Shown: in pieces, positions 45,751 to 55,561 of the stretch
Position numbering within the stretch: the first letter of the stretch is position 1
Layout: every line of letters starts with the position of its first letter
Assembly (NCBI RefSeq): GCF_900996225.1
Contig: NZ_CAAJGL010000022.1
Span: 62,001-126,000, forward strand
Source of the DNA: Paraburkholderia sp. BCC1884
GTDB lineage: Bacteria; Pseudomonadota; Gammaproteobacteria; Burkholderiales; Burkholderiaceae
Length of the DNA: 64,000 bases
Direction of reading: 5' to 3'
Position numbers and translations under genes: made by a program
The notes under the pieces: model-generated
What the model was told of the DNA's origin: nothing
Seen by the model: only the letters and a program-made list of their open reading frames with translations
Databases searched by the model: none

Positions 45751-46668
45751 CTAGCGGGCGGCCTCAAGGCTGCCCGTTTCGTTTTCGTCGGTCTGATCGC
45801 CTTGCGCTTGCAGCCAGTCGCAGAACTGCGCCACCAGCGGCGCTTGCGCGACTTCACGCCTGGCCACCCACCAATAGCCGCGCGCATCGATACGCGGACC
45901 CGCCAGCGGCACGACGAGCCGCCCTGACGCGAGTTCGTCCGCGAGCAGGGGCAACGGGCCGAGTGCTACGCCGAGCCCATCCACTGCGGCTTGCAAAGCC
46001 AGATAGAAGTGATCGAACGACTGCTTCTTGCGGCATTTCACCGTCACGCCCGCCGCCGACAACCAGTTGGCCCACGCATCCGGCCGCGTATCGGAATGCA
46101 GCAGCACGTGTCGCGCGAGATCGTCGGCGACCTTGATCGGCGAGCGTTGCAGGAGCGCGGGACTGCACACGGGAAGCTCGCTTTCACCAAGGAAATGGCC
46201 GCTCACGCAGTTCGGCCAGTGCGCCGGTCCGCGCCGCACCGCGACGTCGAAACTCTCCAACGTCTCGACCGGCGCTTTCGACGTCGACAACCTCAACTCC
46301 ACATTTGGCACCTTGCGCTGAAACTGGTGCAAACGTGGCAGCAGCCACTTCATGGCGAACGTGGGCAACGCATTCACCCGCAGCACGTGCACGACGCCGG
46401 TGTCGCGCAGCTGGTCCGTGGCGAGCGCGATGCTGTCGAACGCGGCTTTTACCGTGGACAAGTAGCGGCGGCCGTCGTCGGTCAGACGTACGCGCTTGCC
46501 GCGCCGCTGGAACACCTGCACGCCCAGCCACGTTTCGAAAGCGGCCACCTGACGGCTGATTGCACCGTGCGTCACATGCAGTTCGTGCGCCGCGGCCGTG
46601 AAGCTTTCATGCCTTGCAGCGGCTTCGAAGGCGCGCAGCGCCGGAAAGGGAGGGAGATTGCGAGCCAT
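45751..46668 (-). CDS. LysR-family regulator, divergent from chromate transporter
   Basis: A 305-aa LysR regulator with the winged helix at residues ~8-65 (FEAAARHESFTAAAHELHVT, GAISRQVAAFETWLGVQVF) and a GcvA-like effector domain (LPTFAMKWLLPRLHQFQRK). It faces the two-gene chromate transporter. A 7-bp-arm palindrome lies three bases upstream of its start codon, suiting autoregulation and control of the divergent genes. Confidence 0.92.
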   Translation of the reverse strand: MARNLPPFPALRAFEAAARHESFTAAAHELHVTHGAISRQVAAFETWLGVQVFQRRGKRVRLTDDGRRYLSTVKAAFDSIALATDQLRDTGVVHVLRVNALPTFAMKWLLPRLHQFQRKVPNVELRLSTSKAPVETLESFDVAVRRGPAHWPNCVSGHFLGESELPVCSPALLQRSPIKVADDLARHVLLHSDTRPDAWANWLSAAGVTVKCRKKQSFDHFYLALQAAVDGLGVALGPLPLLADELASGRLVVPLAGPRIDARGYWWVARREVAQAPLVAQFCDWLQAQGDQTDENETGSLEAAR

Positions 46669-46670
46669 GC

Positions 46671-46689
46671 TTGTGATTCTAGATCACAA
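46671..46689. promoter_or_regulatory. LysR-type operator between regulator and chromate transporter genes
   Basis: TTGTGAT and ATCACAA flank TCTAG; the inner part is a T-N11-A LysR box. It touches the ribosome site region of the LysR gene. Confidence 0.6.
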
Positions 46690-46765
46690 AGGCAAGCCAA
46701 AAAATCGTTTTGCATGTCACCGGTTCGGCGCTAACCTGCTGAGCTTGAACTGGAAGCTTGGCGAT

Positions 46766-47335
46766 ATGGATCACGACCTCACCTCGTCCCGGCCGGCATT
46801 GGCCCCGACGCCCACGCTGCGGGAAATCTTCGGCGGCTTTCTCGGCCTTGGGCTGATCTCATTCGGCGGCGCATTGCCGCTGGCGCGCCGCGCCCTGGTC
46901 GAACAACGTCGCTGGCTGAGCGCCGAGGATTTCACCGACCTGCTCGGCCTCTGCCAATTCCTGCCCGGCGGCAACGTCATCAATCTGTCGGTCGCAATGG
47001 GGATGCGCTTTCGCGGCGTGCCGGGCGCGCTGGCCGGATTGCTCGGGCTGATCGCGGGGCCGTCGCTGGTGGTGATCGGGCTCGGCGTGCTGTACGAACA
47101 CACGCAAAACGACCCGCATGTGCGCCATCTGTTTGCCGGACTGGCCGCCGCGGCGGCCGGCCTGCTGATCTCGATGGCCGTCAAAATCGTGCTGCCGCTG
47201 CGGCACAAACCGTTGGCCGCGCTGATCGCGGTGCTCGGTTTCATCGCCATTGCGGTGCTGCGGTTGCCGCTCTTGCCCACCATGCTGGTATTGACGCCGC
47301 TCAGCATCTATATCGCGTCGAGGAGCGCACGATGA
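46766..47335 (+). CDS. Chromate transporter, first half (short-chain CHR)
   Basis: A 189-aa membrane protein, one of two short CHR proteins that pair to form the transporter. Conserved parts are FGGFLGLGLISFGGALPLAR and EDFTDLLGLCQFLPGGNVIN, followed by several hydrophobic segments. Long-chain ChrA proteins contain both halves in one chain. These expel chromate or related anions; the native substrate of chromosomal pairs is often unclear. The next gene overlaps it by four bases. Confidence 0.9.
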   Translation: MDHDLTSSRPALAPTPTLREIFGGFLGLGLISFGGALPLARRALVEQRRWLSAEDFTDLLGLCQFLPGGNVINLSVAMGMRFRGVPGALAGLLGLIAGPSLVVIGLGVLYEHTQNDPHVRHLFAGLAAAAAGLLISMAVKIVLPLRHKPLAALIAVLGFIAIAVLRLPLLPTMLVLTPLSIYIASRSAR

Positions 47336-47862
47336 ACGAGACGCTCGTTGCCCTCGCGGTCATTTTCAGTCAGCTTTCGCTGCTCGCATTCGGCGGCGGC
47401 AACACGATTCTTCCGGAGATGCAGCGGCAAGTCGTGGACGTGCATCACTGGATGCCCGCCAGCGAGTTCAGCGCCCTGTTCGCGCTCGCGCAAGCCGCGC
47501 CGGGGCCGAATCTGATGATCGTCACGCTGATCGGCTGGCATGTGGCCGGCTGGGCCGGCATGCTGGTGACGTCGGTGGCGAAGTTCGGGCCGTCGTCGAT
47601 CGTGACGATCCTGGCGCTGCACGCGTGGGAACGCTTCAAGGACCGCCCGTGGCGGCGCTATACGCAGTTGGGCCTGGTGCCGGTGACGGCCGGCATCGTC
47701 GCGGCGAGCGCGGCGCTAATCGCAAGGGCGTCGGACCCGACGGCGATTGCGTGGGCCATTACCGCATTCACCGCCGTCATGGCGATGAAAACGAAGGTTC
47801 ATCCGCTATGGTTATTGGCGGCGGGGAGTTTGATCGGACTGACGGGATTCGGCCAGATGTAG
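47332..47862 (+). CDS. Chromate transporter, second half (short-chain CHR)
   Basis: A 176-aa membrane protein with the second CHR motif set: FSQLSLLAFGGGNTILPEMQ and ASEFSALFALAQAAPGPNLM. It overlaps the first half by ATGA, so the two are translationally coupled and made in equal amounts. Together they likely insert as an antiparallel pair. The LysR gene upstream should control both. Confidence 0.9.
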   Translation: MNETLVALAVIFSQLSLLAFGGGNTILPEMQRQVVDVHHWMPASEFSALFALAQAAPGPNLMIVTLIGWHVAGWAGMLVTSVAKFGPSSIVTILALHAWERFKDRPWRRYTQLGLVPVTAGIVAASAALIARASDPTAIAWAITAFTAVMAMKTKVHPLWLLAAGSLIGLTGFGQM

Positions 47863-47866
47863 CCGG

Positions 47867-47899
47867 GTATGAGCGAGCCGAACCCGCGCTCGCTCATAC
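47867..47899. terminator. Inverted repeat between convergent chromate transporter and amn genes
   Basis: GTATGAGCGAG and CTCGCTCATAC form a perfect 11-bp stem with an 11-base loop, five bases after the transporter stop. No T-run follows either side, so it may be a T-less terminator or mRNA end protector. Confidence 0.5.
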
Positions 47900-47916
47900 G
47901 CGATCCTGGCGCGAGA

Positions 47917-49443
47917 TTACTGGAACGCCACCTCGGCAAAGCTGCGCAATTTACGACTATGCAATCGATGTAGTCCGTTCATCCGCAGCAACTCCATCGC
48001 CTTCACACCGATCTGCAAATGCTGATCGACCTGCGCGCGATAGAACTGATCCGCCATGCCGGGCAGTTTCAACTCGCCGTGCAAGGGCTTATCCGACACG
48101 CACAGCAAGGTGCCGTAAGGCACGCGGAAGCGGAACCCGTTCGCGGCGATCGTCGCGCTTTCCATGTCGAGCGCAACTGCGCGGCTTTGCGACAACCGCT
48201 GGACCGGTTCGCGATGATCGCGCAACTCCCAGTTGCGGTTGTCGACACTCGCGACCGTGCCCGTGCGCATCACACGCTTCAACTCGACGCCATCGAGTCG
48301 CGTGATCTGCGCGACCGCGCGTTCCAACGCCACCTGAACTTCGGCGAGCGCCGGAATCGGCACCCACAGCGGCAGGTCGTCGTCGAGCACGTGATCCTCG
48401 CGCACATAGCCGTGTGCCAGCACATAGTCGCCCAGGCGCTGCGTGTTGCGCAGTCCCGCGCAGTGACCGAGCATGATCCACGCATGCGGACGCAGCACGG
48501 CGATGTGATCGGTGATCGTCTTCGCGTTCGACGGCCCGACGCCGATGTTGATCATCGTGATGCCGCTGCCGTCCGCGCGCTTCAGGTGATACGCGGGCAT
48601 TTGCGGCAGACGCGGCGGCGCCGTGCCTTCCTGCGCCTGTTCGCCCAGATTCTCGTTGTACGTGACGACGTCGCCCGGTTCGACGAACGATGTGTATTCG
48701 CTGCGATAGGCGCGCAGTTCTTCGTCGTCGGTATGGGCCATCATCGTGCGGCCCAGTTTGACGAACTCGTCGATATAGAACTGGTAGTTCGTGTACAGCA
48801 CGTAGTTCTGGCAATGCGTGGGCGACGTAGCCGTGTAGTGCTTCAGCCGATGCAGCGAAAAATCCACCCGTGCCGCCGTGAACAGCGCCAGCGGATGCGG
48901 CTCGCCCGGCAGCGGTTCATACGTGCCGTTCACAATGCGGTCGTCGAGCAGCGCAAGATCCGGCGTGTCGAACACGTCGCGCATCAGGAACAGGCGCTCG
49001 CGGTCCAGATCGCCTTCGAGGTGAATGCCTTCGGCGAACGCGAAATGAATCGGAATCGGCTGGTCCGACACGCCGACTTCGAGCTTCACGTGATGATTCT
49101 TCGTCAATAGCCGCAACTGCTCGCGATAGTAATTGCCGAACAGATCGGGACGCGTGACGGTCGTCTCGAACACACCCGGACCCGCGACGAAACCATACGA
49201 GCGACGTGAGTCGATATGCGTGTTGACTTCAGTGCGCACGCGCACGAACGGATAACAGGCGCGCACCCGGCGCTCGAACAGTTCGTTGCGGCGATAGCGC
49301 GCGAAGGCGTCGCGCAGGAACGAGGTATTCGCTTCGTAGATTGCCGAGAGGCGGGTGACGGCCTCGGTCGCATCGTCGAAGGATTCAGTTGGGAAGCTGT
49401 TGGCGGGGGTCTGCACCGCGCGTTGATTGGTATCGTTGTTCAT
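47917..49443 (-). CDS. amn: AMP nucleosidase
   Basis: A 508-aa enzyme that splits AMP to adenine and ribose 5-phosphate, adjusting the adenylate pool. The C-terminal phosphorylase-like domain has MINIGVGPSNAKTITDH, GHCAGLRNTQRLGDYVLAHG and RAVALDMESATIAANGFRFR. The N-terminal ~180 residues form the Amn-specific regulatory domain. The ATG at 49443 has GAGG nine bases upstream; ATG 49449 is close behind. An upstream frame to 49554 is not supported. Confidence 0.95.
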   Translation of the reverse strand: MNNDTNQRAVQTPANSFPTESFDDATEAVTRLSAIYEANTSFLRDAFARYRRNELFERRVRACYPFVRVRTEVNTHIDSRRSYGFVAGPGVFETTVTRPDLFGNYYREQLRLLTKNHHVKLEVGVSDQPIPIHFAFAEGIHLEGDLDRERLFLMRDVFDTPDLALLDDRIVNGTYEPLPGEPHPLALFTAARVDFSLHRLKHYTATSPTHCQNYVLYTNYQFYIDEFVKLGRTMMAHTDDEELRAYRSEYTSFVEPGDVVTYNENLGEQAQEGTAPPRLPQMPAYHLKRADGSGITMINIGVGPSNAKTITDHIAVLRPHAWIMLGHCAGLRNTQRLGDYVLAHGYVREDHVLDDDLPLWVPIPALAEVQVALERAVAQITRLDGVELKRVMRTGTVASVDNRNWELRDHREPVQRLSQSRAVALDMESATIAANGFRFRVPYGTLLCVSDKPLHGELKLPGMADQFYRAQVDQHLQIGVKAMELLRMNGLHRLHSRKLRSFAEVAFQ

Positions 49444-49643
49444 CTTCATTCGCCTCGGTTGGTGAGACGACATTACCACGGAACCGATGATCGCCAAATG
49501 ACCTGGGGGCGCTTGCAACGTGTGCCGCCGCACCGCCCGCAAGATTGCACACACGCGGCGCGAAAGCGGCGCAAAATAAGGCGGTCGCGCCCGAAGCCCA
49601 GGCTGGATTTGCTAGAATCGGGGCACCATATCGGAGAATCACC

Positions 49644-50039
49644 ATGAAGCCGCTCCTTCCCGTCGCCGTTGCACTGGCCCTCGCCTTTGGCAACGCCGCG
49701 ATGGCTGCCCAGCCTGTCGACGACACGCCGGACCCCAGCGCGCCCCAGTCGGCCAACGAACGCGCCGGCTTGCCCGACCTGAACAAGATCAACCGGCCGG
49801 CCGCCGAGGTCAGCTCGAAGGTCGAAATCAACGTGCCGCGCACGCCGAGCTTCTATGAACGCAGCGCCAACGGCACCGAAATCACCGAGTATCGCGACAA
49901 AGGCAAGCCCGTTGAGATCAACGTGCAGTCGAACCTGGGCACGCGTTACCAGATGAGCGCGCCGCTCGACACGTCGCCCAAGGTCCGCGACAACGGTCAG
50001 GCCAGCACGCGTTTGCCGTCGGTCCATCTGACCTATTGA
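49644..50039 (+). CDS. DUF2782 exported protein
   Basis: A 131-aa protein with a clear signal peptide (MKPLLPVAVALALAFGNAAM, cleavage after AMA or AAQ). The mature part has the ERSANGTEITEYRDKGKPVE segment of DUF2782 and ends near GTRYQMSAPLD. Such proteins are small periplasmic or outer-membrane-linked proteins of unknown role and are often beside thrB or polA in proteobacteria, as thrB is here. The ribosome site is GGAGAATC, six to ten bases upstream. Confidence 0.85.
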   Translation: MKPLLPVAVALALAFGNAAMAAQPVDDTPDPSAPQSANERAGLPDLNKINRPAAEVSSKVEINVPRTPSFYERSANGTEITEYRDKGKPVEINVQSNLGTRYQMSAPLDTSPKVRDNGQASTRLPSVHLTY

Positions 50040-50251
50040 TCCTTGGCGGGGCGCTGGCCGGTGCAGGCTGCCGTCCCGAATCCACGCGACTCGCGAAGGT
50101 CGTATCGAACGACCCGCGCGGCCGTCGAGCAAGCCTCCTGACTGAAAGCGCTTCAACACCGTTTCCGGCAACGCACGCGTCGCCACCTTTGCACCCAATC
50201 GCACTAGCCGCATCGCGGCAAGCCCGACCAACCTGATCCGACGCTTCCCGC

Positions 50252-51247
50252 ATGGCTGTCTTTACCGCTGTCACCGAAACCCAACTTGCAGAATGGATGC
50301 GCCATTACGATCTCGGCGAAGTCGTCGAATTTCGCGGCATCTCTTCCGGTATTGAGAACAGCAACTTCTTTCTGACGACGACGCGCGGCGAATACGTCCT
50401 CACGATTTTCGAAAAGCTGACGGCCCAGCAACTGCCGTTCTATCTCAACCTCATGCAGCATCTGGCCGCGCATCGCGTGCCGGTCCCGGACCCGATGCCG
50501 CGCGAAGACGGTGCGCTGTTCGGCACCTTGCACGGCAAACCCGCCGCCATCGTGACCAAGCTTGAAGGCGCGCCGGAACTCGCACCGGGCGTCGAGCACT
50601 GTGTCGAGGTCGGGCAAATGCTCGCGCGCATGCATCTGGCCGGGCGCGACTACACCGGCTATCAACCGAATCTGCGCAGCCTGCCGTGGTGGCAGGAAAC
50701 CGTGCCGACGGTCATGCCGTTTCTGGAAGGCGAACCGCGCGCGTTGTTGTCGTCCGAACTCGCCTACCAGGAGGCGTTCTTTGCCTCGGCGGATTACGCC
50801 GCGCTGCCCTCGGGCCCGTGCCACGCCGACCTGTTCCGCGACAACGCCATGTTCGCCCACGCCGCGCCCGGGTCGGGCCACGAAGTGCGCCTCGGCGGCT
50901 TCTTCGACTTCTACTTTGCCGGTTGCGACAAGTGGCTCTTCGACGTCGCGGTGACGGTCAACGACTGGTGCATCGACCTCGCCACCGGCAAGCTCGACAC
51001 CGTGCGCACCGAAGCCATGCTGCGCGCCTACCAGACCGTGCGCCCCTTCACCGCGGAAGAAAACCGCCACTGGGGCGACATGCTGCGAGCCGGTGCGTAC
51101 CGCTTCTGGGTGTCGCGCCTGTATGATTTTCATTTGCCGCGTGCGGCCGAGCTTCTCAAACCGCACGATCCCGGCCATTTCGAGCGCATTTTGCGCGAGC
51201 GCCTATCCGGCGTCGCACTTCCAGGCATTCATACCTCATGCAACTGA
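50252..51247 (+). CDS. thrB: Homoserine kinase ThrB (APH-fold)
   Basis: A 331-aa kinase phosphorylating homoserine for threonine synthesis, of the choline-kinase/APH type used by pseudomonads and Burkholderia rather than the GHMP type. Seen: [20 protein letters not shown] at the nucleotide-binding N-terminus, the catalytic [13 protein letters not shown] loop and [20 protein letters not shown]. The following membrane-protein gene starts inside its last ten bases. Confidence 0.95.
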   Translation: MAVFTAVTETQLAEWMRHYDLGEVVEFRGISSGIENSNFFLTTTRGEYVLTIFEKLTAQQLPFYLNLMQHLAAHRVPVPDPMPREDGALFGTLHGKPAAIVTKLEGAPELAPGVEHCVEVGQMLARMHLAGRDYTGYQPNLRSLPWWQETVPTVMPFLEGEPRALLSSELAYQEAFFASADYAALPSGPCHADLFRDNAMFAHAAPGSGHEVRLGGFFDFYFAGCDKWLFDVAVTVNDWCIDLATGKLDTVRTEAMLRAYQTVRPFTAEENRHWGDMLRAGAYRFWVSRLYDFHLPRAAELLKPHDPGHFERILRERLSGVALPGIHTSCN

Positions 51248-52044
51248 TCGAAGTCCCCGCGAAAACCGGCTATGTATGGTTCCGGCAGGGTATCTGGCTG
51301 TTTCGCAAGAACCCGCTCGCGTTTCTGACGCTGTTCTTCACCTACCTACTGGTGATGACGCTGGTGTCGCAGATTCCGGTGATCGGCGGCGTGTTGCCGC
51401 TGATGTTCATTCCGGGCGTCGCGGTCGGCTTCATGGCGGCCTGCCGTAACACGATTGCCGGCAAGCCGGTGTTCCCAACCATCCTCGTGGACGGCTTTCA
51501 CTCGTACGGCCAGGCGGCCGCCAAACGGCTGCTGGTGCTCGGCGTGCTTTACGTCGTCGCGATGGTGCTGGTGCTGGCGGGCTCGGCGCTCGCCGACGGC
51601 GGCATGCTGGTCAAAGTGATGCTCGGCTTCGCCACGATGGATCAGGACGCGATCGCCAACAGCAATATTCCTCTCGCGGTCATCACCGCCTTCGCGTTCT
51701 ACATTCCGGTGGCAATGATTTTCTGGTTCTCGCCGATTCTGATCGCGTGGCACGATGTGCCGCCCGTCAAGGCGATGTTCTTCAGCATCGTCAGTTGCTG
51801 GCGCAATCGTGGCGCGTTCATCGTGTTCGGCGCGCTGTGGTTCGCCGTGGCCACGACCGTCTCGCTCGGTCTGTCCGCGTTGATGCAGGCCATCGGCGCG
51901 GCCGACTTCGCCTTCGCGATCCTGATGCCCGCGACGATGATCGTCACGACCATGCTGTATTGCTCGTTTTATGCGACCTACCGCGGCTGCTTCGGCGTGC
52001 AAACGCCCGAAACACCCGACCTGCCGACCACGCCGGCGGCTTGA
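51238..52044 (+). CDS. BPSS1780-family membrane protein
   Basis: A 268-aa inner-membrane protein with about six hydrophobic segments, starting [20 protein letters not shown], the signature opening of the BPSS1780 family. The C-terminus is Pro/Thr-rich. Function is unknown. It overlaps the thrB 3' end by ten bases, so it is co-transcribed and probably coupled, although no link to threonine metabolism is known. Confidence 0.88.
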   Translation: MQLIEVPAKTGYVWFRQGIWLFRKNPLAFLTLFFTYLLVMTLVSQIPVIGGVLPLMFIPGVAVGFMAACRNTIAGKPVFPTILVDGFHSYGQAAAKRLLVLGVLYVVAMVLVLAGSALADGGMLVKVMLGFATMDQDAIANSNIPLAVITAFAFYIPVAMIFWFSPILIAWHDVPPVKAMFFSIVSCWRNRGAFIVFGALWFAVATTVSLGLSALMQAIGAADFAFAILMPATMIVTTMLYCSFYATYRGCFGVQTPETPDLPTTPAA

Positions 52045-52227
52045 ACTGTCTTCTGGTGCGGGCGCTGGTCAAGCGCCCGCCCGTGCGCCGTCCCGACGAT
52101 GGCACCCGCTGCAGTTCACCCGCGCTGTCACGCGCAACCTCCCCTCAGCACTCGTCACCCTGCGCCGATTTGCGGCACAATGGTTTGCGCGCAAGCGATT
52201 TGCACGCTCTTTTCTACGAGATGCATC

Positions 52228-52680
52228 ATGACCCAGCGCCCCGCCTTACCCTTCACGCTCGACGAACAACTCTGCTTCGCGCTCTACTCGACCTCGCTCG
52301 CGATGACGAAAGCGTACAAGCCGCTGCTCGAAAAACTCGGCCTCACGTATCCGCAGTATCTGACGATGCTGGTGCTGTGGGAGCAGGACGACGTCACGGT
52401 CAAGGACATGGCCGCCCGGCTGAATCTCGATTCGGCGACGGTCACGCCGCTGCTCAAGCGCCTCGAGGCACAAGGCCTGCTGGAACGCGTACGGGGCGTC
52501 GAGGATGAGCGGCTCGTCTATATCCGCCTGACCAAAGCGGGTGCGGCCCTCAAGCGTCAGGCACGCGAAGTGCCTGCAGAAATACTTTGTGCGACCCAGC
52601 AGACACCGGAATTCCTGCTGCGTCTGCGCGACGATCTGACACGCCTGCGCGCTACGCTCAACGACTACATGGAAGATTAG
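52228..52680 (+). CDS. ohrR: OhrR, MarR-family organic-peroxide sensor
   Basis: A 150-aa MarR regulator. Cys16 in [13 protein letters not shown] is the peroxide-sensing cysteine of OhrR, and the winged helix is near residues 55-90 ([32 protein letters not shown]). Oxidation of that Cys by organic hydroperoxide releases it from DNA. It is followed by ohr on the same strand with 168 bp between, which contains three palindromes. ATG 52228 fits homologues; an upstream start is unlikely. Confidence 0.94.
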   Translation: MTQRPALPFTLDEQLCFALYSTSLAMTKAYKPLLEKLGLTYPQYLTMLVLWEQDDVTVKDMAARLNLDSATVTPLLKRLEAQGLLERVRGVEDERLVYIRLTKAGAALKRQAREVPAEILCATQQTPEFLLRLRDDLTRLRATLNDYMED

Positions 52681-52693
52681 GTCGGCGGTTGAA

Positions 52694-52705
52694 ACACAGC
52701 TGTGT
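52694..52705. promoter_or_regulatory. 12-bp palindrome after ohrR
   Basis: ACACAGCTGTGT is a perfect palindrome just upstream of the two larger ones in the ohr promoter region. It may be an accessory OhrR site. Confidence 0.35.
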
Positions 52706-52714
52706 AGCGTCCAC

Positions 52715-52732
52715 GTGCAAATTCATTTGCAC
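52715..52732. promoter_or_regulatory. OhrR operator candidate 1
   Basis: GTGCAAAT and ATTTGCAC flank TC, a perfect 18-bp palindrome in the ohrR-ohr gap; MarR dimers bind sites of this size. Confidence 0.7.
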
Positions 52733-52747
52733 ACAAATTATTTGTGT
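52731..52747. promoter_or_regulatory. OhrR operator candidate 2
   Basis: ACACAAAT and ATTTGTGT flank a single T. The core CAAATTATTTG resembles the CAATT-AATTG cores of known OhrR sites. It overlaps candidate 1 by two bases. Confidence 0.7.
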
Positions 52748-52848
52748 ACTATCTTACTCACATGCCGCAGCCAAACGCTCAGCCGGAACGGCGAGCCAAA
52801 CAGCGGCAAGCATGCAAACCCTGACAACCCAGACAATGGAGCAGCACC

Positions 52849-53268
52849 ATGAACATCCTCTACAAGGCAAGTGCAACGAGTACCGGTGGCCGCGACGGCC
52901 GTGCAGTTTCGTCGGACAACGCGCTGGAGGTCAAGTTGGCCGCACCGCGCGAGTTGGGCGGCAACGGCGCAGCGGGCACGAATCCGGAACAACTGTTTGC
53001 TGCGGGCTACTCGGCCTGTTTCCTGAGCGCGATGAAGTTCGTCGCCGGTCAACATAAGCAGACTCTGCCGGCCGACACGCAAGTGTCCGCTGACGTAGGC
53101 ATCGGCCCGAACGACAACGGCGGTTTCGGCCTCGACATCGATCTGCGCATCTCGCTGCCGGGCCTCGCCGCCGACGCGGCCAAGGAACTGGTCGACGCAG
53201 CGCATCAGGTCTGCCCGTACTCGAACGCCACGCGCAACAACGTTGCGGTGCGCCTGCACATCGCGTAA
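52849..53268 (+). CDS. ohr: Organic hydroperoxide resistance protein Ohr
   Basis: A 139-aa OsmC-fold peroxidase that reduces organic and fatty-acid hydroperoxides using lipoylated proteins. The two catalytic Cys residues are in YSACFLSAMKFVA (residue ~61) and AHQVCPYSNATRNN (~125). It starts with MNILYKASATSTGG, the usual opening. Expression should be induced by peroxides through OhrR. Confidence 0.97.
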   Translation: MNILYKASATSTGGRDGRAVSSDNALEVKLAAPRELGGNGAAGTNPEQLFAAGYSACFLSAMKFVAGQHKQTLPADTQVSADVGIGPNDNGGFGLDIDLRISLPGLAADAAKELVDAAHQVCPYSNATRNNVAVRLHIA

Positions 53269-53462
53269 TTCGCGGTCTCGGTGCCCTACTGCTAGATGCC
53301 GGCCTGGCGCGAACCACCGCGCCTCCGCGAACAGCGCCCGTCCTCTGCACAACGGAGACGGGCGCTGTGTCATTTGCCGGGCGCGGCATGTAAAGTGCGA
53401 CGCTGGACCGATCGTGCACCGTCCGCGGTTTTATCGCCCTGTAATCCGTTACCGAACTCGCC

Positions 53463-54968
53463 ATGCCCACGACAAGCGCCCGACGCCTCAACGACTCCTT
53501 CGACACCGGTTTGGTCTGGTTTCGCCGCGATCTGCGCAGCACGGACAATGCCGCGCTGTACTACGCGCTCAAGCACTGCGAACGCGTTTGGTGTGTGTTC
53601 GTGTTCGATACGACGATTCTTCAGCCGCTCGTGGACACGTGGCAGGCCCATCATCCGGATACGCCCGTGCAGGATCGCCGCATCGAGTTCATTCTCGCCG
53701 CGCTGGCTGAACTGGACGACGCGCTGCGCGCCCACGGCGGTGGTCTGATCGTGCTGTACGGCGACCCTGTCGAGCTCGTGCCCGCGCTCGCCCACGAACT
53801 CGGCGTGGACGCGGTCTTCACGAATCACGACTTTGAACCGGTCGCAATCGAGCGTGACGAAACCGTGCGCGAAACGCTCACCGAAGCCGGACGACAGTGG
53901 CTGACGTTCAAGGACCAGGTGATTTTCGAGCGCGCTGAAGTGCTGACCGGTCAGAACAAACCGTTCACGGTGTTCACACCGTACAAGAACGCCTGGCTCA
54001 AGCAGTTGACGGCCTTCGATCTGAAGCCGTATCCGGTGGAAAAGTATGCAAAGCATCTGGCGGCACTGCCGTCCAGACTGCACCGGCAACTACCGACGCT
54101 CAAGCAACTGGGCTTCGCCCCGAGCAACCTCGCCGACCTGAGCTTGCCGACCGGGATGAGTGGCGCGCAGCAACTGCTCGACGACTTCATGACGCGCATC
54201 GACAGCTACGCGGACCGGCGCGATTTTCCCGCAGCCAAAGGTCCGAGCTATCTGTCGATGCATCTGCGCTTCGGCACCGTCTCGATCCGCACGCTGGCGC
54301 GTCTTGCCCACGAAATGTCGCTGCAACCGGATGGCAAAGGGTCGAGCACCTGGCTCTCGGAACTGATTTGGCGGGATTTCTACTTCATGATCCTGTCGCA
54401 TCATCCGAGGCTGGCGAGCGGCGCGTCCTTCAAGGAGGAGTACGACCGGCTACGCTGGGAAAAAGGCCGCGCCGCTGACGAAGCGTTCGCGGCATGGTGT
54501 GACGGCCGCACGGGCTACCCGCTCGTCGACGCCGCCATGCTGCAACTGAATCGCACCGGCTATATGCACAACCGTCTGCGGATGGTGACAGCGAGTTTTC
54601 TGGTGAAGGATCTTGGCGTGGACTGGCGCCTCGGCGAACGCTATTTCGCCGAGCAACTGAACGACTTCGATTTCTCGGCGAATAACGGCGGCTGGCAATG
54701 GGCGGCATCGACGGGATGCGATGCCCAGCCGTATTTCCGGATTTTCAATCCGGTCACCCAATCGGAGAAATTCGACGCTGAAGGGCGCTTCATCAAACGC
54801 TATCTGCCGCAACTGGAGAAACTGCCGGCCAAGTGGATTCACGCGCCCTGGCTAGCTGGCGCAGCACGGCTGGCGGAATTCGGCGTGGTGTTGGGCGATG
54901 ATTACCCGGCCCCGATCGTGGATCACGCGGAAGCGCGCGCGCGCACGTTGGCCCGCTTCGGCAAGTGA
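53463..54968 (+). CDS. phrB: Deoxyribodipyrimidine photolyase (CPD class I)
   Basis: A 501-aa light-driven DNA repair enzyme splitting cyclobutane pyrimidine dimers. The N-terminal photolyase domain (LVWFRRDLRSTDNAALYYAL) binds the antenna chromophore. The FAD domain has STWLSELIWRDFYFMILSHH, GRTGYPLVDAAMLQLNRTGY, MHNRLRMVTASFLVKDLGVD and the NNGGWQWAASTGCDAQPYFR signature. Length is normal. Confidence 0.97.
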   Translation: MPTTSARRLNDSFDTGLVWFRRDLRSTDNAALYYALKHCERVWCVFVFDTTILQPLVDTWQAHHPDTPVQDRRIEFILAALAELDDALRAHGGGLIVLYGDPVELVPALAHELGVDAVFTNHDFEPVAIERDETVRETLTEAGRQWLTFKDQVIFERAEVLTGQNKPFTVFTPYKNAWLKQLTAFDLKPYPVEKYAKHLAALPSRLHRQLPTLKQLGFAPSNLADLSLPTGMSGAQQLLDDFMTRIDSYADRRDFPAAKGPSYLSMHLRFGTVSIRTLARLAHEMSLQPDGKGSSTWLSELIWRDFYFMILSHHPRLASGASFKEEYDRLRWEKGRAADEAFAAWCDGRTGYPLVDAAMLQLNRTGYMHNRLRMVTASFLVKDLGVDWRLGERYFAEQLNDFDFSANNGGWQWAASTGCDAQPYFRIFNPVTQSEKFDAEGRFIKRYLPQLEKLPAKWIHAPWLAGAARLAEFGVVLGDDYPAPIVDHAEARARTLARFGK

Positions 54969-55275
54969 GTGCCTACTCGCGTTAAGGGCTGCAGAAAATC
55001 TGGATGGAGCAATTCGACGCGGCGTTTGGATTCGCAGCATCGCGACCTGTATGGGTCGAATGCGGCGTTAGCCGATCTTGATGGATGCGGGATACGGATC
55101 GTCGCGCGTACGCCTGACTTCTGGCGACGGGACTTGTGACTTGGGTGGCGTTTCGGCGATGCCTCAACATGCGTTGTGGCGATGTTCCCGGCTGTCTCGA
55201 CAATGACGTGACGGCCAATGCACCCTACCCGAACACCGGCGCCTCAAAACACGCCGATGCTTCAACTGGCGCAGC
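54969..55275. other. Intergenic region after the photolyase
   Basis: I see no gene or clear terminator here. Confidence 0.4.
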
Positions 55276-55452
55276 TTAGTGCTGGCTCATCCAGGACGGC
55301 TGGCGAACATTCGCGTCGCGGTCCAGCTTGCGCATACGGAATTCCAGATCGTACAGATCGGTTGCTTCGGCGAGGAACGCATCAGCACGTTCTTTGGCGA
55401 GTTGGTCGGGCGATTTGGTCAGGAACAGAAACAGGCGGCTAAGCAGATACAT
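55276..55452 (-). CDS. DUF3563 small protein
   Basis: A 58-aa protein starting MYLLSRLFLFLTKSPDQLAK and ending RDANVRQPSWMSQH, a match to DUF3563, a small family common in Burkholderia. The N-terminal hydrophobic helix may touch the membrane; the middle (DAFLAEATDLYDLEFRMRKL) is helical and amphipathic. GAGG lies seven bases before the ATG. The function is unknown. Confidence 0.8.
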   Translation of the reverse strand: MYLLSRLFLFLTKSPDQLAKERADAFLAEATDLYDLEFRMRKLDRDANVRQPSWMSQH

Positions 55453-55561
55453 GGTCAACCTCGACAATGAAGTTAGGCGTTAACGCCTAAGGGATAACCC
55501 TCATTATAGGGAAAACCCTAGGACAACGCCAGCATTCATTTTTCGAAGTGTTGCTCTCACG

